Shown in pieces: positions 26,796 through 36,034 of a DNA stretch of 64,000 bases (its first letter is position 1; each line of letters begins with the position of its first letter). The stretch is from an uncultured Holophagaceae bacterium (GTDB lineage Bacteria > Acidobacteriota > Holophagae > Holophagales > Holophagaceae): contig CAIOFF010000070.1 in the NCBI GenBank assembly GCA_903857495.1, positions 1 to 64,000 of the forward strand, written 5' to 3'. The notes beneath the pieces are model-generated. The model made no database searches, was not told the origin of the DNA, and saw nothing but the letters and a program-made list of their open reading frames with translations. The translations under genes were made by a program, and so were the position numbers.

Positions 26796-26882
26796 TCACA
26801 AAACTTGATTTAAAAGGATGTTCAGATCATCTTCGGATAATTCGTCCAACATAATTTCCTGCTTTTTCCTAATCAAATACAT
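26796..26882 (-). CDS. possible small ORF in AT-rich island (28 or 18 residues)
   Basis: A short leftward frame from ATG 26882 gives 28 residues. An internal ATG at 26852 gives 18 residues (MLDELSEDDLNILLNQVL) and is preceded by AGGAAATT, a good Shine-Dalgarno. The product is acidic and amphipathic. Base composition is far more AT-rich than the rest of the window. A possible promoter lies just upstream. It could be a leader peptide, a small regulatory protein, or chance; no homologue is recognised. Confidence 0.35.
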   Translation of the reverse strand: MYLIRKKQEIMLDELSEDDLNILLNQVL

Positions 26883-26892
26883 ACATCAGCTT

Positions 26893-26920
26893 GTAATATA
26901 CCGCCACACAATTGCCACAA
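26893..26920 (-). promoter_or_regulatory. candidate sigma70 promoter for the small ORF / transporter leader
   Basis: Read leftward: -35 TTGTGG (26920-26915), 16-bp spacer, -10 TATTAC (26898-26893). The match is moderate. It would initiate just upstream of ATG 26882. The same AT-rich block could hold the rightward promoter for the metallophosphoesterase. Confidence 0.35.
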
Positions 26921-27023
26921 GACCTTAGCTTTGGCCCCATGGTCGGCCGAGAACCGGTTGTCCAGGGTGCCGAAACCCTCCGACCCCCTATCATGTTCAA
27001 GACCCCCGCCCCCAGGACGCCCC

Positions 27024-27764
27024 ATGCGCATTGCCCTCATGGCCGACCTCCACGCCAACCGGCGCGCGCTGGAAGCCTGTCTGGACCATGCCCAGGCCCA
27101 CGCGGTCGACCGGCTGGTCTTCCTGGGGGATTACGTCGGCTATGGCCCCGAGCCCAGCGAGACCCTGGCGCGGGTCATGGCCGAGGCTGCGAAGGGCGCC
27201 ATCGCCGTCGCCGGGAACCACGACCAGGCCGTCGGCCAGGAACGCGAGACCATGACCTCCGATGCGGAATTCGCCATGGCCTGGACCCGCGGCCAGCTGG
27301 GCACCGAGGCCCGCGAGTTCCTGGCCAGCCTGCCCCTGCGTTTCGAGGACGACACTCGCCTCTACGTGCATGCCAGCCCCCAGACCTACCCCGAGTGGAT
27401 CTACGTCAACGACGGCCCCGCCGCCAAGCGGGCCCTGGAGGCCAGCCGCGCTCAGACGGTCTTCTGCGGGCACACGCACGTCGCCGCGCTGCATGGCATC
27501 ACCGCCACTGGACAGCTGGTGTCCTTTCAGCCCGTGCCCTCGGTCCCGATTCCCCTGCCCCGGCACCGCCGCTGGCTGACGGTCGTTGGCGCCGTGGGCC
27601 AGGCCCGCGACGGGGACCCGGCTGCGGCCTACGCCGTGCTGGATACGGGCCGCTCCGAGATCACCCACTTCCGGGTGCCCTACGATGTGGAGGCCGCGGC
27701 GGTGGCCATCCTCCGCGCCGGGCTGCCAGCCTCCCTCGCCGCCCGACTCCGGAAGGGATCCTGA
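27024..27764 (+). CDS. calcineurin-like metallophosphoesterase
   Basis: 246 residues from ATG 27024, preceded by AGGA and immediately starting the fold (MRIALMADLHANRRAL). The five-block dimetal motif is complete: D-x-H in ADLHAN, GDYVGYGPEP, GNHD, a His in YVHASPQ, and GHTHVA. The family includes phosphodiesterases and protein phosphatases; the GDYVGYGPEP block is typical of a COG0639-like bacterial group. The kinase/USP gene follows after only 3 nt, so the two are co-transcribed and may act as an opposing phosphatase-kinase pair (inference). Confidence 0.9.
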   Translation: MRIALMADLHANRRALEACLDHAQAHAVDRLVFLGDYVGYGPEPSETLARVMAEAAKGAIAVAGNHDQAVGQERETMTSDAEFAMAWTRGQLGTEAREFLASLPLRFEDDTRLYVHASPQTYPEWIYVNDGPAAKRALEASRAQTVFCGHTHVAALHGITATGQLVSFQPVPSVPIPLPRHRRWLTVVGAVGQARDGDPAAAYAVLDTGRSEITHFRVPYDVEAAAVAILRAGLPASLAARLRKGS

Positions 27765-27767
27765 GCC

Positions 27768-29222
27768 ATGACCGGGCCGCGCATCGAGACCGGAGGCACG
27801 CTGGATGGCTTCCTGATCGGGGAGAGGATCCACTGCGGGGGCATGGCCTCCATCTGGTCCGTGTCCCACCCGGACCACAGCTTTCCCCTCCTGATGAAGG
27901 TTCCCGTCCTGTCCGAGGGCGTGGATCCCGCGGCCATCGTGGGCTTCGAGATGGAGCAGATGATCCTGCCGCGCCTCTCGGGCCCCCATGTGCCCCGGTT
28001 TGCCGCCCAGGGGGACTTCGATGTCCAGCCCTACCTGGTCATGGAGCGCATCCCCGGACCCTCCCTGCTGCCGCTCCTGACCGAGCTCCCCCTGCCCTGG
28101 CCGGCCGTGGCCAAGCTGGGCACGCGGATCGCCCTCGCCCTGGATGACCTGCACCGCCAGCACGTGGTGCACCTGGACGTGAAGCCCTCCAACCTGCTCA
28201 CCCGGCCTACGGGCGAGATCGTGCTCGTGGACTATGGCCTCTCCCACCATGACGAGCTCCCGGACCTGATGGGCGAGGAGTTCCGGCTGCCCTACGGCAC
28301 CGCGCCCTACATGGCGCCGGAGCAGGTCCTGGGCCAGCGCCGCGATCCCCGCAGCGACCAGTTCGCCCTGGGTGTCCTCCTGTATTTCTTCCTGACCGGC
28401 GTGCGGCCCTTCGGCGACCCCCAGCGCCTGGCGGGCCTGAAGCGACGCCTCTGGCGCGACCCCGTCCCGCCCCGGCGCCTGCAGCCCGAGTGCCCGCCCT
28501 GGCTGCAGGAGGTGATTCTCCGGTGCCTGGAGGTCCACCCGGCCTGGCGCTACCCCACCGCCGCCCATCTGGCGATGGCACTCCAGCATCCGGACCAGGT
28601 CAAGCTCACGGCCCGCTCGGAGAAGCTGAAGCAGGATCCCTTCACCACGGTCCTGCGCCGCCGCTTCCGGGAGCAGCCCCAGGTCTCGGCCATGGCCAAG
28701 GCGCCTGCGCGGCATGACGGGGACGCGCCCATCCTGGCCGTCGCCATCGACCTCTCACCGGCCGCCGCCCCCATCGCCGAGACCCTGCGCACCATGGTCG
28801 CGCGCATGCTGACCACCCTGCCCGGGGCCCGGGTCGCCTGCCTGAACGTCCTCAAGCAGGGGCGCATCACCCTGGATGAGACCCTGGACGCCCAGGGGCG
28901 GAACATCCACCACCAGCGCCTGGTGGAGCTGCGGAACTGGGCGATCCCCCTTGAGCTGGACGAGGGCCGCATCAGCTTCCACGTCCTCGAGTCCACGGAC
29001 CCCGCCTCGGCGATCCTGCACTACACCAGCTCGAACCAGGTGGATCACCTGGTCCTCGGCGCCCGGGCCAGCTCGCTGCGCCGCACCCTGCTGGGAAGCG
29101 TGTCCAGCCAAGTGGCCGCCCAGGCGCCTTGCACGGTGACCGTGGTGCGCTCACGCCGGCTGCGCACCTCGGATCTGCCCGTCAGCAAGGACGAAGAGTC
29201 CGACTCCTGGACGGTCGGCTGA
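27768..29222 (+). CDS. Ser/Thr protein kinase fused to a universal-stress-protein domain
   Basis: 484 residues. Residues ~10-275 form a PknB-type kinase with Gly-rich loop GERIHCGGMASIW, ATP Lys in LLMKVPV, catalytic loop HLDVKPSN (non-RD: HLD replaces HRD), DYG for DFG, and YMAPEQ. No transmembrane segment is seen. After a basic linker, residues ~325-460 form a USP-like domain ending LGARASSLRRTLLGSVSSQV and APCTVTVVRS, close to the USP ATP-binding signature. Key kinase residues (K, D, N, D) remain, so activity is plausible. Probably a cytoplasmic kinase regulated by its nucleotide-binding USP domain. Confidence 0.88.
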   Translation: MTGPRIETGGTLDGFLIGERIHCGGMASIWSVSHPDHSFPLLMKVPVLSEGVDPAAIVGFEMEQMILPRLSGPHVPRFAAQGDFDVQPYLVMERIPGPSLLPLLTELPLPWPAVAKLGTRIALALDDLHRQHVVHLDVKPSNLLTRPTGEIVLVDYGLSHHDELPDLMGEEFRLPYGTAPYMAPEQVLGQRRDPRSDQFALGVLLYFFLTGVRPFGDPQRLAGLKRRLWRDPVPPRRLQPECPPWLQEVILRCLEVHPAWRYPTAAHLAMALQHPDQVKLTARSEKLKQDPFTTVLRRRFREQPQVSAMAKAPARHDGDAPILAVAIDLSPAAAPIAETLRTMVARMLTTLPGARVACLNVLKQGRITLDETLDAQGRNIHHQRLVELRNWAIPLELDEGRISFHVLESTDPASAILHYTSSNQVDHLVLGARASSLRRTLLGSVSSQVAAQAPCTVTVVRSRRLRTSDLPVSKDEESDSWTVG

Positions 29223-29227
29223 AAGCA

Positions 29228-29253
29228 AAACGCCCCGGCGAACCGGGGCGTTT
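29228..29253. terminator. bidirectional terminator (kinase / rplQ)
   Basis: Arms aaacgccccgg (29228-29238) and ccggggcgttt (29243-29253) around a 4-nt loop, with A and T flanks. It closes both the kinase transcript and the whole leftward ribosomal superoperon. Confidence 0.9.
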
Positions 29254-29272
29254 CAGGTGTGCTGGTGACAGC

Positions 29273-29665
29273 CTACTCGGCGTCCTCGGCCTTGGGCTCG
29301 GGGAGGGTGTAGTCCACGAACTCGATGAGGGCCATGTCGGCCGCGTCGCCGAGGCGATGGCCCATCTTGAGGATGCGAGTGTAGCCGCCGGGACGGCTCT
29401 CGAAGCGCTTGCGGAAGTCGGCGTCGAAGATCTTCTGGACGGCGACCTTGCTGCCGAGACGAGCCATCGCCAGGCGGCGATTGGCAATCGTGTCGGACTT
29501 CGCGAGGGTGATGAAGGGTTCCACGAAGCTGCGAAGCTCCTTGGCCTTCACCAGGGTGGTCTGGATGCGCTCGCTCTCGATGAGGGCGGTCGCGAGGTTC
29601 TTCATGAGGGCCTTGCGCTGGTTCGTGGTGCGGCCCAGGCGCTTGCCGGAAACGTTGTGACGCAT
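29273..29665 (-). CDS. rplQ: 50S ribosomal protein L17
   Basis: 130 residues starting [24 protein letters not shown], the conserved L17 N-terminus, with GGYTRILK and the family core ending in [10 protein letters not shown]17 binds 23S rRNA near the exit-tunnel side of the large subunit. It is the last gene of the alpha-operon segment, 9 nt after rpoA, and is followed by the shared terminator. Slightly acidic extra C-terminal tail (EPKAEDAE). Confidence 0.98.
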   Translation of the reverse strand: MRHNVSGKRLGRTTNQRKALMKNLATALIESERIQTTLVKAKELRSFVEPFITLAKSDTIANRRLAMARLGSKVAVQKIFDADFRKRFESRPGGYTRILKMGHRLGDAADMALIEFVDYTLPEPKAEDAE

Positions 29666-29674
29666 GGGGGCTCC

Positions 29675-30646
29675 TTACACTTCCTGCTCAAGCCGCATAC
29701 CGAGGGAGAGGCCGATACGAGCGAGCTCGTCCTTGATCTCCTGGAGCGACTTCTTGCCGAAGTTCTTGGTTTTCATCAGCTCGGCCTCGGTCCGCTGGAC
29801 CAGCTCGCCGATGGTGGTGATGTTGGCGTTGCGGAGGCAGTTGTTGGCCCGCACGGAAAGTTCGAGCTCTTCGACGGACTTGCCGAGCCAGGTGTTCGCA
29901 GCCTCGACACCAAGCGTGGCGGTGCCCATCTCCATCTCGGTGAAGTCCTCGTCCTGACGGGCGAACACCAGGAAGTGGTCGCGCAGGATGAGGGCCGCGT
30001 CAGAGACGGCTTCCTTGGGATTGACGGCGCCGTTGGTCCAGACCTGGAGGGTGAGCTTTTCGTAATCGGTGCTCTGGCCCACCCGGGCGGGTTCGACAAT
30101 GTAGTTCACACGGACGATGGGGCTGTGGTTGGCATCCATGGGGATGAAGCCGAGACCAAGGGTCTCGTCATGGTTGCGGTCGGCAGTCATGAAGCCGCGA
30201 CCGAGCTGCACGCGCATCTCGATCTCGAGCTCGCCCTCTTCGCCCAGGGTCGCGATGTGGATGTTGGGATCCACGACTTCGACGTTCTGGTTGCAGCGGA
30301 TGGCGGCGGAGGTCACAGCGCCCTCACCCTTGGCGGAGATGGTCACCGTCTGGGGCTCGTTGCTGTGCAGCTTGAAGGGCACTTCCTTGAGGTTCAGGAG
30401 GACGTGGGTGATGTCCTCCCAGACGCCGGGAAGGGTCGTGAACTCGTGCATGACGCCCTTGATGCGGACGTTGGTGACAGCAGCGCCCTGGATGCTGCTG
30501 AGCAGCACCCGGCGGACACTGTGCCCGACGGTCGTGGCGAAGCCACGCTCGAAGGGATAGGCCACGAACTCCCCGTAGGTGTCCGTGAGGGACCCGGGGG
30601 TCACCTCCGCGAATCGCGGCCTCTGGAAATCGCTGAGGTTCAGCAT
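29675..30646 (-). CDS. rpoA: RNA polymerase subunit alpha
   Basis: 323 residues, standard length. The N-terminal dimerisation domain (to ~230) contains [17 protein letters not shown]. After a linker the C-terminal domain holds [10 protein letters not shown] and [14 protein letters not shown], with the conserved Arg, Asn, Lys and Glu used for UP-element DNA and activator contacts. It assembles the polymerase core. It lies between rpsD and rplQ, the usual alpha-operon order. Confidence 0.99.
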   Translation of the reverse strand: MLNLSDFQRPRFAEVTPGSLTDTYGEFVAYPFERGFATTVGHSVRRVLLSSIQGAAVTNVRIKGVMHEFTTLPGVWEDITHVLLNLKEVPFKLHSNEPQTVTISAKGEGAVTSAAIRCNQNVEVVDPNIHIATLGEEGELEIEMRVQLGRGFMTADRNHDETLGLGFIPMDANHSPIVRVNYIVEPARVGQSTDYEKLTLQVWTNGAVNPKEAVSDAALILRDHFLVFARQDEDFTEMEMGTATLGVEAANTWLGKSVEELELSVRANNCLRNANITTIGELVQRTEAELMKTKNFGKKSLQEIKDELARIGLSLGMRLEQEV

Positions 30647-30655
30647 CCTGCCCCC

Positions 30656-31288
30656 TTACTTCGAATACAGTTCAACGATCAGCTGCTCGTTGATATCAAG
30701 GGTGATGTCCTCGCGGGTCGGGGTGGCGAGCACCTGGCCCTTGAAGGCGGCGGCATCGAGCGTCAGCCACTTGGGAATGCCACGACCGGCGGAGGTTTCG
30801 ACGGAAGACTTGATCCCGTCGTTCTCCTTGGCGCGCTGGCCCAGCTCGACAACCTGGCCAGGCTTGACCTGGTAGGAAGGGATGTCCACGCGCTTGCCGT
30901 TGATCTGCACGTGGCCGTGCATGACCATCTGGCGCGCGGCAGACCGGCTGGACGCGAAGCCCAGGCGGAAGATCACGTTGTCCAGGCGGCTCTCGAGGAA
31001 GCCCAGCAGGTTGTGGCCGGTGACGCCCTTCTTGGCGTCAGCCTTCTCGAAGTAGTGGCGGAACTGCTTCTCAAGCACACCGTAGATGCGCTTCACCTTC
31101 TGCTTCTCGCGAAGCTGCAGGGCGTAGCCAGTGGGCTTCTTGATCTTCCCCGCGCCATGCTGGCCGGGGATCTTGCCTTTGCGGGTCTCGAAGGAACACT
31201 TTTCCTTGAAGCAGCGTTCGCCCTTCAAGTAGAGCTTCATGCCCTCGCGGCGGCAGAGGCGGCAAACGGCGTCTGTGTAACGTGCCAT
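30656..31288 (-). CDS. rpsD: 30S ribosomal protein S4, zinc-binding form
   Basis: 210 residues. The N-terminal region has four cysteines (AVCRLCRREG and ERCFKEKCSFE), the C+ form of S4 that binds zinc. The S4 RNA-binding domain follows (ESRLDNVIFRLGFASSRSAARQMVMHGHVQINGKRVDIPS). S4 nucleates 30S assembly on the 5' domain of 16S rRNA and in many bacteria represses its own operon. It sits between rpsK and rpoA. Confidence 0.98.
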   Translation of the reverse strand: MARYTDAVCRLCRREGMKLYLKGERCFKEKCSFETRKGKIPGQHGAGKIKKPTGYALQLREKQKVKRIYGVLEKQFRHYFEKADAKKGVTGHNLLGFLESRLDNVIFRLGFASSRSAARQMVMHGHVQINGKRVDIPSYQVKPGQVVELGQRAKENDGIKSSVETSAGRGIPKWLTLDAAAFKGQVLATPTREDITLDINEQLIVELYSK

Positions 31289-31303
31289 GTCTCTCCTCCT
31301 CTC

Positions 31304-31711
31304 TTAAACCCGGCGCCGCTTGGGCGGCCGGCAGCCGTTGTGGGGAATGGGTGTGACGTCGCGGATGCTGGTCACCTGGATGCCCGCTGCGTTGAGGGCG
31401 CGGATGGCGCTCTCGCGACCGGCTCCAGGGCCCTTGACGCGAACGTCCACCGAACGAACACCCTGCTCCTTGGCGGCCTCGGCAGCGATGCCGGCGGCGA
31501 CCTGGGCTGCGAAGGGCGTACCCTTGCGGGTGCCGCGGAAGTTCTGGTTGCCGCTGGAAGCCCAGCAGAGCATGTTCCCCATCGGATCTGAGATGGAGAT
31601 GATGGTGTTGTTGAAGGACGCCTGGACGTGTGCCACGCCGTGAGGAACGTTCTTCTTTTCCTTCTTCTTGACCACCTTCTTGCCGGCGGTCCGGGTCTGG
31701 GTCTTTGCCAT
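31304..31711 (-). CDS. rpsK: 30S ribosomal protein S11
   Basis: 135 residues with a basic, Lys-rich N-terminal tail and the conserved [39 protein letters not shown] and [15 protein letters not shown] blocks. The C-terminus [20 protein letters not shown] is diagnostic. S11 forms part of the platform near the mRNA exit and the decoding-site environment. 12 nt downstream of rpsM. Confidence 0.99.
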   Translation of the reverse strand: MAKTQTRTAGKKVVKKKEKKNVPHGVAHVQASFNNTIISISDPMGNMLCWASSGNQNFRGTRKGTPFAAQVAAGIAAEAAKEQGVRSVDVRVKGPGAGRESAIRALNAAGIQVTSIRDVTPIPHNGCRPPKRRRV

Positions 31712-31723
31712 GTGCTCCTCGCC

Positions 31724-32092
31724 TTACTTCTTCTTGCCGGCTACGGTGCGCCGCTTGCCCTTGCGGGTGCGGGCGTTGGTGTGCGTGCGCTGGCCACGGA
31801 CGGGGAGGCCCTTCCGGTGACGCAGGCCGCGGTAGCAGCCGATGTCCATGAGCCGCTTGATGTCCAGGGAGATGTTCTTGCGAAGGTCGCCCTCCACGGT
31901 CTCTTCGGCGGTAATGACGCGGCGGATGCGACCGACCTCGTCCTCGGTCAGATCCCGGACCTTGGTGCCGAAGTCGACCTTCGCCCGAGTCAGGATGCTG
32001 TGCGCCTTGGAGCGCCCGATGCCGTAAATGTAGGTGAGCGCGATCTCGATGCGCTTGCCGATGGGCAGATCAATACCTGAGATGCGTGCCAT
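31724..32092 (-). CDS. rpsM: 30S ribosomal protein S13
   Basis: 122 residues beginning [26 protein letters not shown], with RSKAHSIL, the H2TH-like central helices and the C-terminal [16 protein letters not shown] tail that reaches the P-site tRNA. S13 bridges to the large subunit head region. It follows rpmJ by 9 nt, the standard arrangement. Confidence 0.99.
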   Translation of the reverse strand: MARISGIDLPIGKRIEIALTYIYGIGRSKAHSILTRAKVDFGTKVRDLTEDEVGRIRRVITAEETVEGDLRKNISLDIKRLMDIGCYRGLRHRKGLPVRGQRTHTNARTRKGKRRTVAGKKK

Positions 32093-32101
32093 CGTTTCTC
32101 C

Positions 32102-32218
32102 TTAACCCTGACGCTGCTTGTGCTTGGGGTTTTTCTTGCAGATGATCCGGTTGATGCCTTCGCGGCGGACCACTTTGCAGTGCTCGCACAGCTTCTTGAT
32201 GGAGGGCCGTACTTTCAT
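32102..32218 (-). CDS. rpmJ: 50S ribosomal protein L36, zinc-binding form
   Basis: 38 codons from ATG 32218 to TAA. Translation gives [19 protein letters not shown] at the N-terminus and [12 protein letters not shown] at the C-terminus. The zinc ribbon ligands are three Cys and one His (CEHC, C...H), the C+ form. L36 sits in 23S rRNA near the factor-binding stalk base. It lies between infA (13 nt upstream) and rpsM, as in most bacteria; it is short enough to be easily missed. Confidence 0.97.
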   Translation of the reverse strand: MKVRPSIKKLCEHCKVVRREGINRIICKKNPKHKQRQG

Positions 32219-32231
32219 GGTGTCCTCTCGT

Positions 32232-32450
32232 TCACTTGAATCGGTAGATGATGCGGCCACGGGTCAGATCGTAAGGGGTCACCTCGACGAGTACCCGGTC
32301 ACCAGGGAGGATGCGAATGAAGTTCTTGCGCATCTTTCCGGAAATATGTGCCAGCACTTGATGTTTGTTTTCCAGTTCGACCCGGAACACGGCATTCGGC
32401 AAAGCCTCGACCACTGTGGCTTCGAGCTCAATGGCTTCTTCTTTGCTCAA
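32232..32450 (-). CDS. infA: translation initiation factor IF-1
   Basis: 72 residues, one OB fold: [62 protein letters not shown]-1 binds the A site of the 30S subunit during initiation and modulates IF-2 and IF-3. Its ATG overlaps the adk stop by 4 nt, so it should be translationally coupled. The methionine aminopeptidase gene (map) that often sits between adk and infA is missing here. Confidence 0.98.
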   Translation of the reverse strand: MSKEEAIELEATVVEALPNAVFRVELENKHQVLAHISGKMRKNFIRILPGDRVLVEVTPYDLTRGRIIYRFK

Positions 32451-33106
32451 GCGTGATCTCCGAAGACGTGACGCAGCGTGTCAAACACCAGCTCAGGGGC
32501 GCGGTTGCCATCCACGCTCGTGAAGTTCGGCCGGTGCTTGTAGAAGCCCAGGAGCGGTTGGAAGGTCGAGTTGAACTCGCCCATCCGGCTCTTGAAGGCT
32601 TCAGAGGTGTCATCAGAGCGGTGCTTCAGGGGACTTCCGCACAGCTCGCAGACACCGGCCTGCTTGGGAGGCTTGGATTCCAGGTGGTAGATGGCGCCGC
32701 AGGCATTGTTGCTGCAGACGCGTCGGCCCACCACACGGGCTTCCAGCACTTCCTGGGGGACATCAACGAGTACCACGTGCCCGACCTTCATGCCTTTGGA
32801 GGAGAGGAAGTCTTCCAGGGCTTGAGCTTGCTGAAGGGTGCGTGGGTAGCCGTCGAACAGCACATCAGAGGTCTCGTCCAGCAGCCGCGCAAAGACAAGT
32901 CCGTTGACGGTGTCGTCGTCCACCAGTTTTCCCTCGGCCATAATGGCTTTCGCCCTAAGGCCGATCTCCGTTCCTTTCGAAACGGCATCTCTCAGAATGT
33001 CACCGGTTGACAGGTGAGTCAAAGAGAATGTTTCCACCAGGCGCTTGGCCTGGGTGCCCTTCCCGGAGCCGGGGGCCCCGAGGAGGATGTTGGCGATGAG
33101 GCTCAT
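32447..33106 (-). CDS. adk: adenylate kinase
   Basis: 219 residues. P-loop [17 protein letters not shown] site (STGDILRDA and [11 protein letters not shown]), and a long LID with four cysteines (CSNNAC and CELC) that should bind structural zinc. Catalytic Arg residues lie around the LID and in FKSRMGEF. It interconverts AMP, ADP and ATP. It overlaps secY upstream and infA downstream by 4 nt each, tying nucleotide balance to the ribosomal operon. Confidence 0.98.
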   Translation of the reverse strand: MSLIANILLGAPGSGKGTQAKRLVETFSLTHLSTGDILRDAVSKGTEIGLRAKAIMAEGKLVDDDTVNGLVFARLLDETSDVLFDGYPRTLQQAQALEDFLSSKGMKVGHVVLVDVPQEVLEARVVGRRVCSNNACGAIYHLESKPPKQAGVCELCGSPLKHRSDDTSEAFKSRMGEFNSTFQPLLGFYKHRPNFTSVDGNRAPELVFDTLRHVFGDHA

Positions 33107-34458
33107 GCTGCACCCCCACGAGTGGAGCGACCGCGGATGCGGCCCTTCTCCAGGAAACCGTCATACCGGCGCATGACCAGCAGGCTTTCCAACTGGGCCG
33201 CGCTGTCCATGGCCACGCCCACCACGATCAGCAGGCTGGTGCCGCCGAAGTAGAAGTTGAGGCCCTGGATGTTGTTGGTGATCAGGAGTGGAACCAGGGA
33301 GACCAGGGCCAGGTAGATGGCGCCCACAAAGGTCAGCTTGGACAGGATGCTGTCCATGAAGATGCTGGTCTCCTTGCCGGGACGGATACCCGGGATGTAG
33401 CCTCCGGAGCGCTTCATGTTCTCGGCGGTCTCGTCGGGATTGAAGACGATGCTGGTGTAGAAGAAGGCGAAGAAGATCACCACGCCCACGAAGACCGGGG
33501 TATAGATCCAGAAATGGGTCTGCGGGCTGAGGTAGGAGGCCGCCTTGGCCAGCCACTCCCAGCGAGTGAACTGGGCAATGGTGGCCGGGAAGAAGATCAC
33601 GGAGCTGGCGAAGATGACAGGCATCACGCCGGCGGTGTTCACCTTCAGGGGCATATAACTGCTGCGCTGGCTTGACATGCCAGCCGAGTCGGCCCGGCGG
33701 GCGTAGTGGATGGGGATGCGCCGGTAGGCGTTCTCGACCAGGACCACGGCCAGCAGCACCACGGTCATCGCCGCGATCAGCAGGATGAAGATGCCCGGAG
33801 GGGGCACATTGGGTGCGTTCTTCAGGGACTGGGTGATCATGACGGTCATGGTGGTGAGCGCCTGGGGCAGGCCCGCCACGATGCCGGCGAAGATCAGCAG
33901 CGAGATGCCGTTGCCGATGCCCCGCTCGGTGATCTGCTCACCGATCCACATGACGAAGATGGTGCCCACGGACAGCGTGAACGCAGCCAGGAACCGGAAG
34001 GCGGTCGGGCTGATGGCGGTGGTTACCACCTCAAGGCCCGGGGCGTTCTGGCTCTGGGCCAGGGACGCGATGCCCATGCCCTGCACGAAGGCTAGGCCCA
34101 CGGTGAGATAGCGGGTCCACTGGTTGATCTTCTGGCGTCCAGCCTCGCCTTCCTTCTTCTGGAGGTTCTCCAGGTAGGGCACCACGGCTCCCATCAGCTG
34201 CAGCACGATGCTGGCGGTGATGTAGGGGGCGATACCCAGGGCAAAGACAGAGAACTTCTTGAAGGCGCCACCGGAGAAGAGATCAACGACGTCGAAGAGC
34301 CCGCCGGCCCCGCGACGAAGCGCGGCCTGCAGGTTCTCGGCGTTCACCCCGGGCACGCTGACGTGCACGCCCAGGCGATAGATCGCCAGGAGCACCAAGG
34401 TGAACAGGAGCCGCTTGCGCAGCTCCGGGTTTGCGAAGAGGTCTTTCAGGCGGTTCAT
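33103..34458 (-). CDS. secY: preprotein translocase subunit SecY
   Basis: 451 residues with ten predicted transmembrane helices. Conserved blocks include [12 protein letters not shown] near the N-terminus, the plug/pore region, [45 protein letters not shown], and [15 protein letters not shown]. It forms the protein-export channel with SecE and SecG. It lies between rplO (6 nt) and adk (4-nt overlap), the standard spc-operon place. Confidence 0.99.
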   Translation of the reverse strand: MNRLKDLFANPELRKRLLFTLVLLAIYRLGVHVSVPGVNAENLQAALRRGAGGLFDVVDLFSGGAFKKFSVFALGIAPYITASIVLQLMGAVVPYLENLQKKEGEAGRQKINQWTRYLTVGLAFVQGMGIASLAQSQNAPGLEVVTTAISPTAFRFLAAFTLSVGTIFVMWIGEQITERGIGNGISLLIFAGIVAGLPQALTTMTVMITQSLKNAPNVPPPGIFILLIAAMTVVLLAVVLVENAYRRIPIHYARRADSAGMSSQRSSYMPLKVNTAGVMPVIFASSVIFFPATIAQFTRWEWLAKAASYLSPQTHFWIYTPVFVGVVIFFAFFYTSIVFNPDETAENMKRSGGYIPGIRPGKETSIFMDSILSKLTFVGAIYLALVSLVPLLITNNIQGLNFYFGGTSLLIVVGVAMDSAAQLESLLVMRRYDGFLEKGRIRGRSTRGGAA

Positions 34459-34464
34459 CGGCCG

Positions 34465-34926
34465 TTACTCGGCGGACTTCGCGCAGGGCTCCTGGATGGT
34501 GCCGCCCTTGGCCAGGATGGCTTCCCGGGCGCCCTTGGTGATGCGGTCGGCGACCACGTTCACCTTGGACGTGAGCTCACCGCTGGCCAGAACCACGATC
34601 TTCTCGACGCGGCTGTTGACGAGCTTCTTCTCGCGGAGCGCCTCGAGGCAGACCGTGTCGCCATCCTTGAAGTGGATGGAGATCAGGCTGAGCGGGACTT
34701 CCTTAGTCTCGGGAGCGAAGATGTTGGTGAAACCGCGCTTGGGCAGGCGACGGACCAGAGGCATCTGGCCGCCTTCGAAGCCGCGCTTGCTGCGATAGCC
34801 GCTGCGGGACTTCTGGCCCTTCTCACCACGGCCGGAGGTCTTGCCGAGGCCGGAGCCCTTGCCGCGACCGACGCGCTTGCGGTTCTGTGTGGCGCCCTCT
34901 GCGGGCCTGAGTTCGTTGAGTTTCAT
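34465..34926 (-). CDS. rplO: 50S ribosomal protein L15
   Basis: 153 residues. The Gly/Arg-rich N-terminal extension (MKLNELRPAEGATQNRKRVG then GKGSGLGKTSGRGEKGQKSR) threads into 23S rRNA; the globular part follows with GFEGGQMPLVRRLPKRGF. L15 helps late large-subunit assembly. It starts 3 nt after rpmD. Confidence 0.98.
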   Translation of the reverse strand: MKLNELRPAEGATQNRKRVGRGKGSGLGKTSGRGEKGQKSRSGYRSKRGFEGGQMPLVRRLPKRGFTNIFAPETKEVPLSLISIHFKDGDTVCLEALREKKLVNSRVEKIVVLASGELTSKVNVVADRITKGAREAILAKGGTIQEPCAKSAE

Positions 34927-34929
34927 GAC

Positions 34930-35127
34930 CTACCCCTTCACCTTGACGTCGAGGAGATGCGGGACAAGCTTGACCATCCCGTGGACGTTGGGGGTGTATT
35001 CGCATTCGCGGGTGTCACCAGGACGCTTGAGGCAGAGGGTCTGCATGAAGGCACGGTGCTTGGGAGTGGTGCAGATGATGGAACGCTTGAGCGTAATCAC
35101 CACCTGTTTGCCGAGGAATTGCGACAT
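34930..35127 (-). CDS. rpmD: 50S ribosomal protein L30
   Basis: 65 residues with the L30 ferredoxin-like fold: VVITLKRSIICTTPKHRAFM, LCLKRPGDTRECEYTPNVHG and MVKLVPHLLDVKV. It binds domain II of 23S rRNA. Placed between rpsE (1 nt) and rplO (3 nt), the conserved position; this gene is lost in some lineages but is intact here. Confidence 0.97.
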   Translation of the reverse strand: MSQFLGKQVVITLKRSIICTTPKHRAFMQTLCLKRPGDTRECEYTPNVHGMVKLVPHLLDVKVKG

Positions 35128-35128
35128 G

Positions 35129-35653
35129 TCAAGCCTCCGCCTGGTCGAGACCGCGGTTGGTCAGGACCGTGTAGGGATCCATGAGCTCCTTCAGCCCTTC
35201 GAACGTGGCGCGAACCACGTTGTGGGGGTTGGAAGAGCCCAGGCTCTTGGTCATCACGTTGTGGACGCCGGCGGCTTCCATGATGGCGCGGACCGCGGCC
35301 CCGGCGATGATGCCGGTGCCCTCGGGGGCGGGCTTCAGCAGCACGCTGCCGGAGCCGAAGTTGCCCAGCACCGGGTGCGGCAGGCTGCCGGTCGGGGTGA
35401 GGGGAACCCTGATCATGTTGCGCTTGGCGCTCTCGATGCCCTTCTTGATCGCGGAGGGCACTTCGAGGGCCTTGCCGAGGCCGAAGCCAACCTTGCCATT
35501 CCCGTCGCCCACAACCACCAGCGCGGAGAAGGAGAAGTTCTTGCCCCCCTTCACCACCTTGGTGACGCGGCCCACGTAGATGACCTGGTCCTTGAATTCC
35601 CCGCCTTCAGATCCGCGGGAGTCCTTGTTTTCTTTGAGCTCTGCAGTCGCCAT
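35129..35653 (-). CDS. rpsE: 30S ribosomal protein S5
   Basis: 174 residues from ATG 35653, preferred over the ATG two codons upstream (35659) because AGGGG then sits at normal spacing. It has an N-terminal charged tail, the dsRNA-binding-like domain ([39 protein letters not shown]), and [20 protein letters not shown]5 is needed for decoding accuracy and mRNA helicase action at the entry site. Between rplR and rpmD. Confidence 0.98.
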   Translation of the reverse strand: MATAELKENKDSRGSEGGEFKDQVIYVGRVTKVVKGGKNFSFSALVVVGDGNGKVGFGLGKALEVPSAIKKGIESAKRNMIRVPLTPTGSLPHPVLGNFGSGSVLLKPAPEGTGIIAGAAVRAIMEAAGVHNVMTKSLGSSNPHNVVRATFEGLKELMDPYTVLTNRGLDQAEA

Positions 35654-35662
35654 CGTCATCCC

Positions 35663-36025
35663 CTAGAACTGGAGCCCGGCTTCGCGGGCGCTGTCAGCCA
35701 GCGCCTTGACGCGGCCGTGATAGACGTAGCCGTTCCGGTCGAACACCACCGAGGTGATGCCCTTCTCCTTCAGGCGAGCGGCGATGCTGGCACCGACAGC
35801 CTTGGCGGCTTCGATGTTGGCGCCGTTCTTCAGAGAGGCGCGCAGGTCCTTTTCCAGGCTGCTGGCGGTGGCAAGGGTGATGCCCTTGGTGTCGTCCACG
35901 GCCTGGACATAGATGCGCTTCAGGCTCTTGTAGATGGTGAGACGGGGCCGCTCGGGCGTGCCGCTCACGCGGCCGCGGATGCGGGCCTTGGTCTTGTCGC
36001 GTCGAATGTTGATTGAGTTCGCCAT
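35663..36025 (-). CDS. rplR: 50S ribosomal protein L18
   Basis: 120 residues: basic N-terminus ([20 protein letters not shown]), [45 protein letters not shown] and [21 protein letters not shown], all L18 signatures. L18 carries 5S rRNA into the large subunit with L5. Nine nt after rplF. Confidence 0.98.
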   Translation of the reverse strand: MANSINIRRDKTKARIRGRVSGTPERPRLTIYKSLKRIYVQAVDDTKGITLATASSLEKDLRASLKNGANIEAAKAVGASIAARLKEKGITSVVFDRNGYVYHGRVKALADSAREAGLQF

Positions 36026-36034
36026 GGTTTCCCC

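Noticed and set aside
26819-26929. Rightward 36-codon ORF in the AT-rich island
   Set aside because: Its AAGG touches the ATG with no spacing and it is antisense to the better-supported leftward small ORF.
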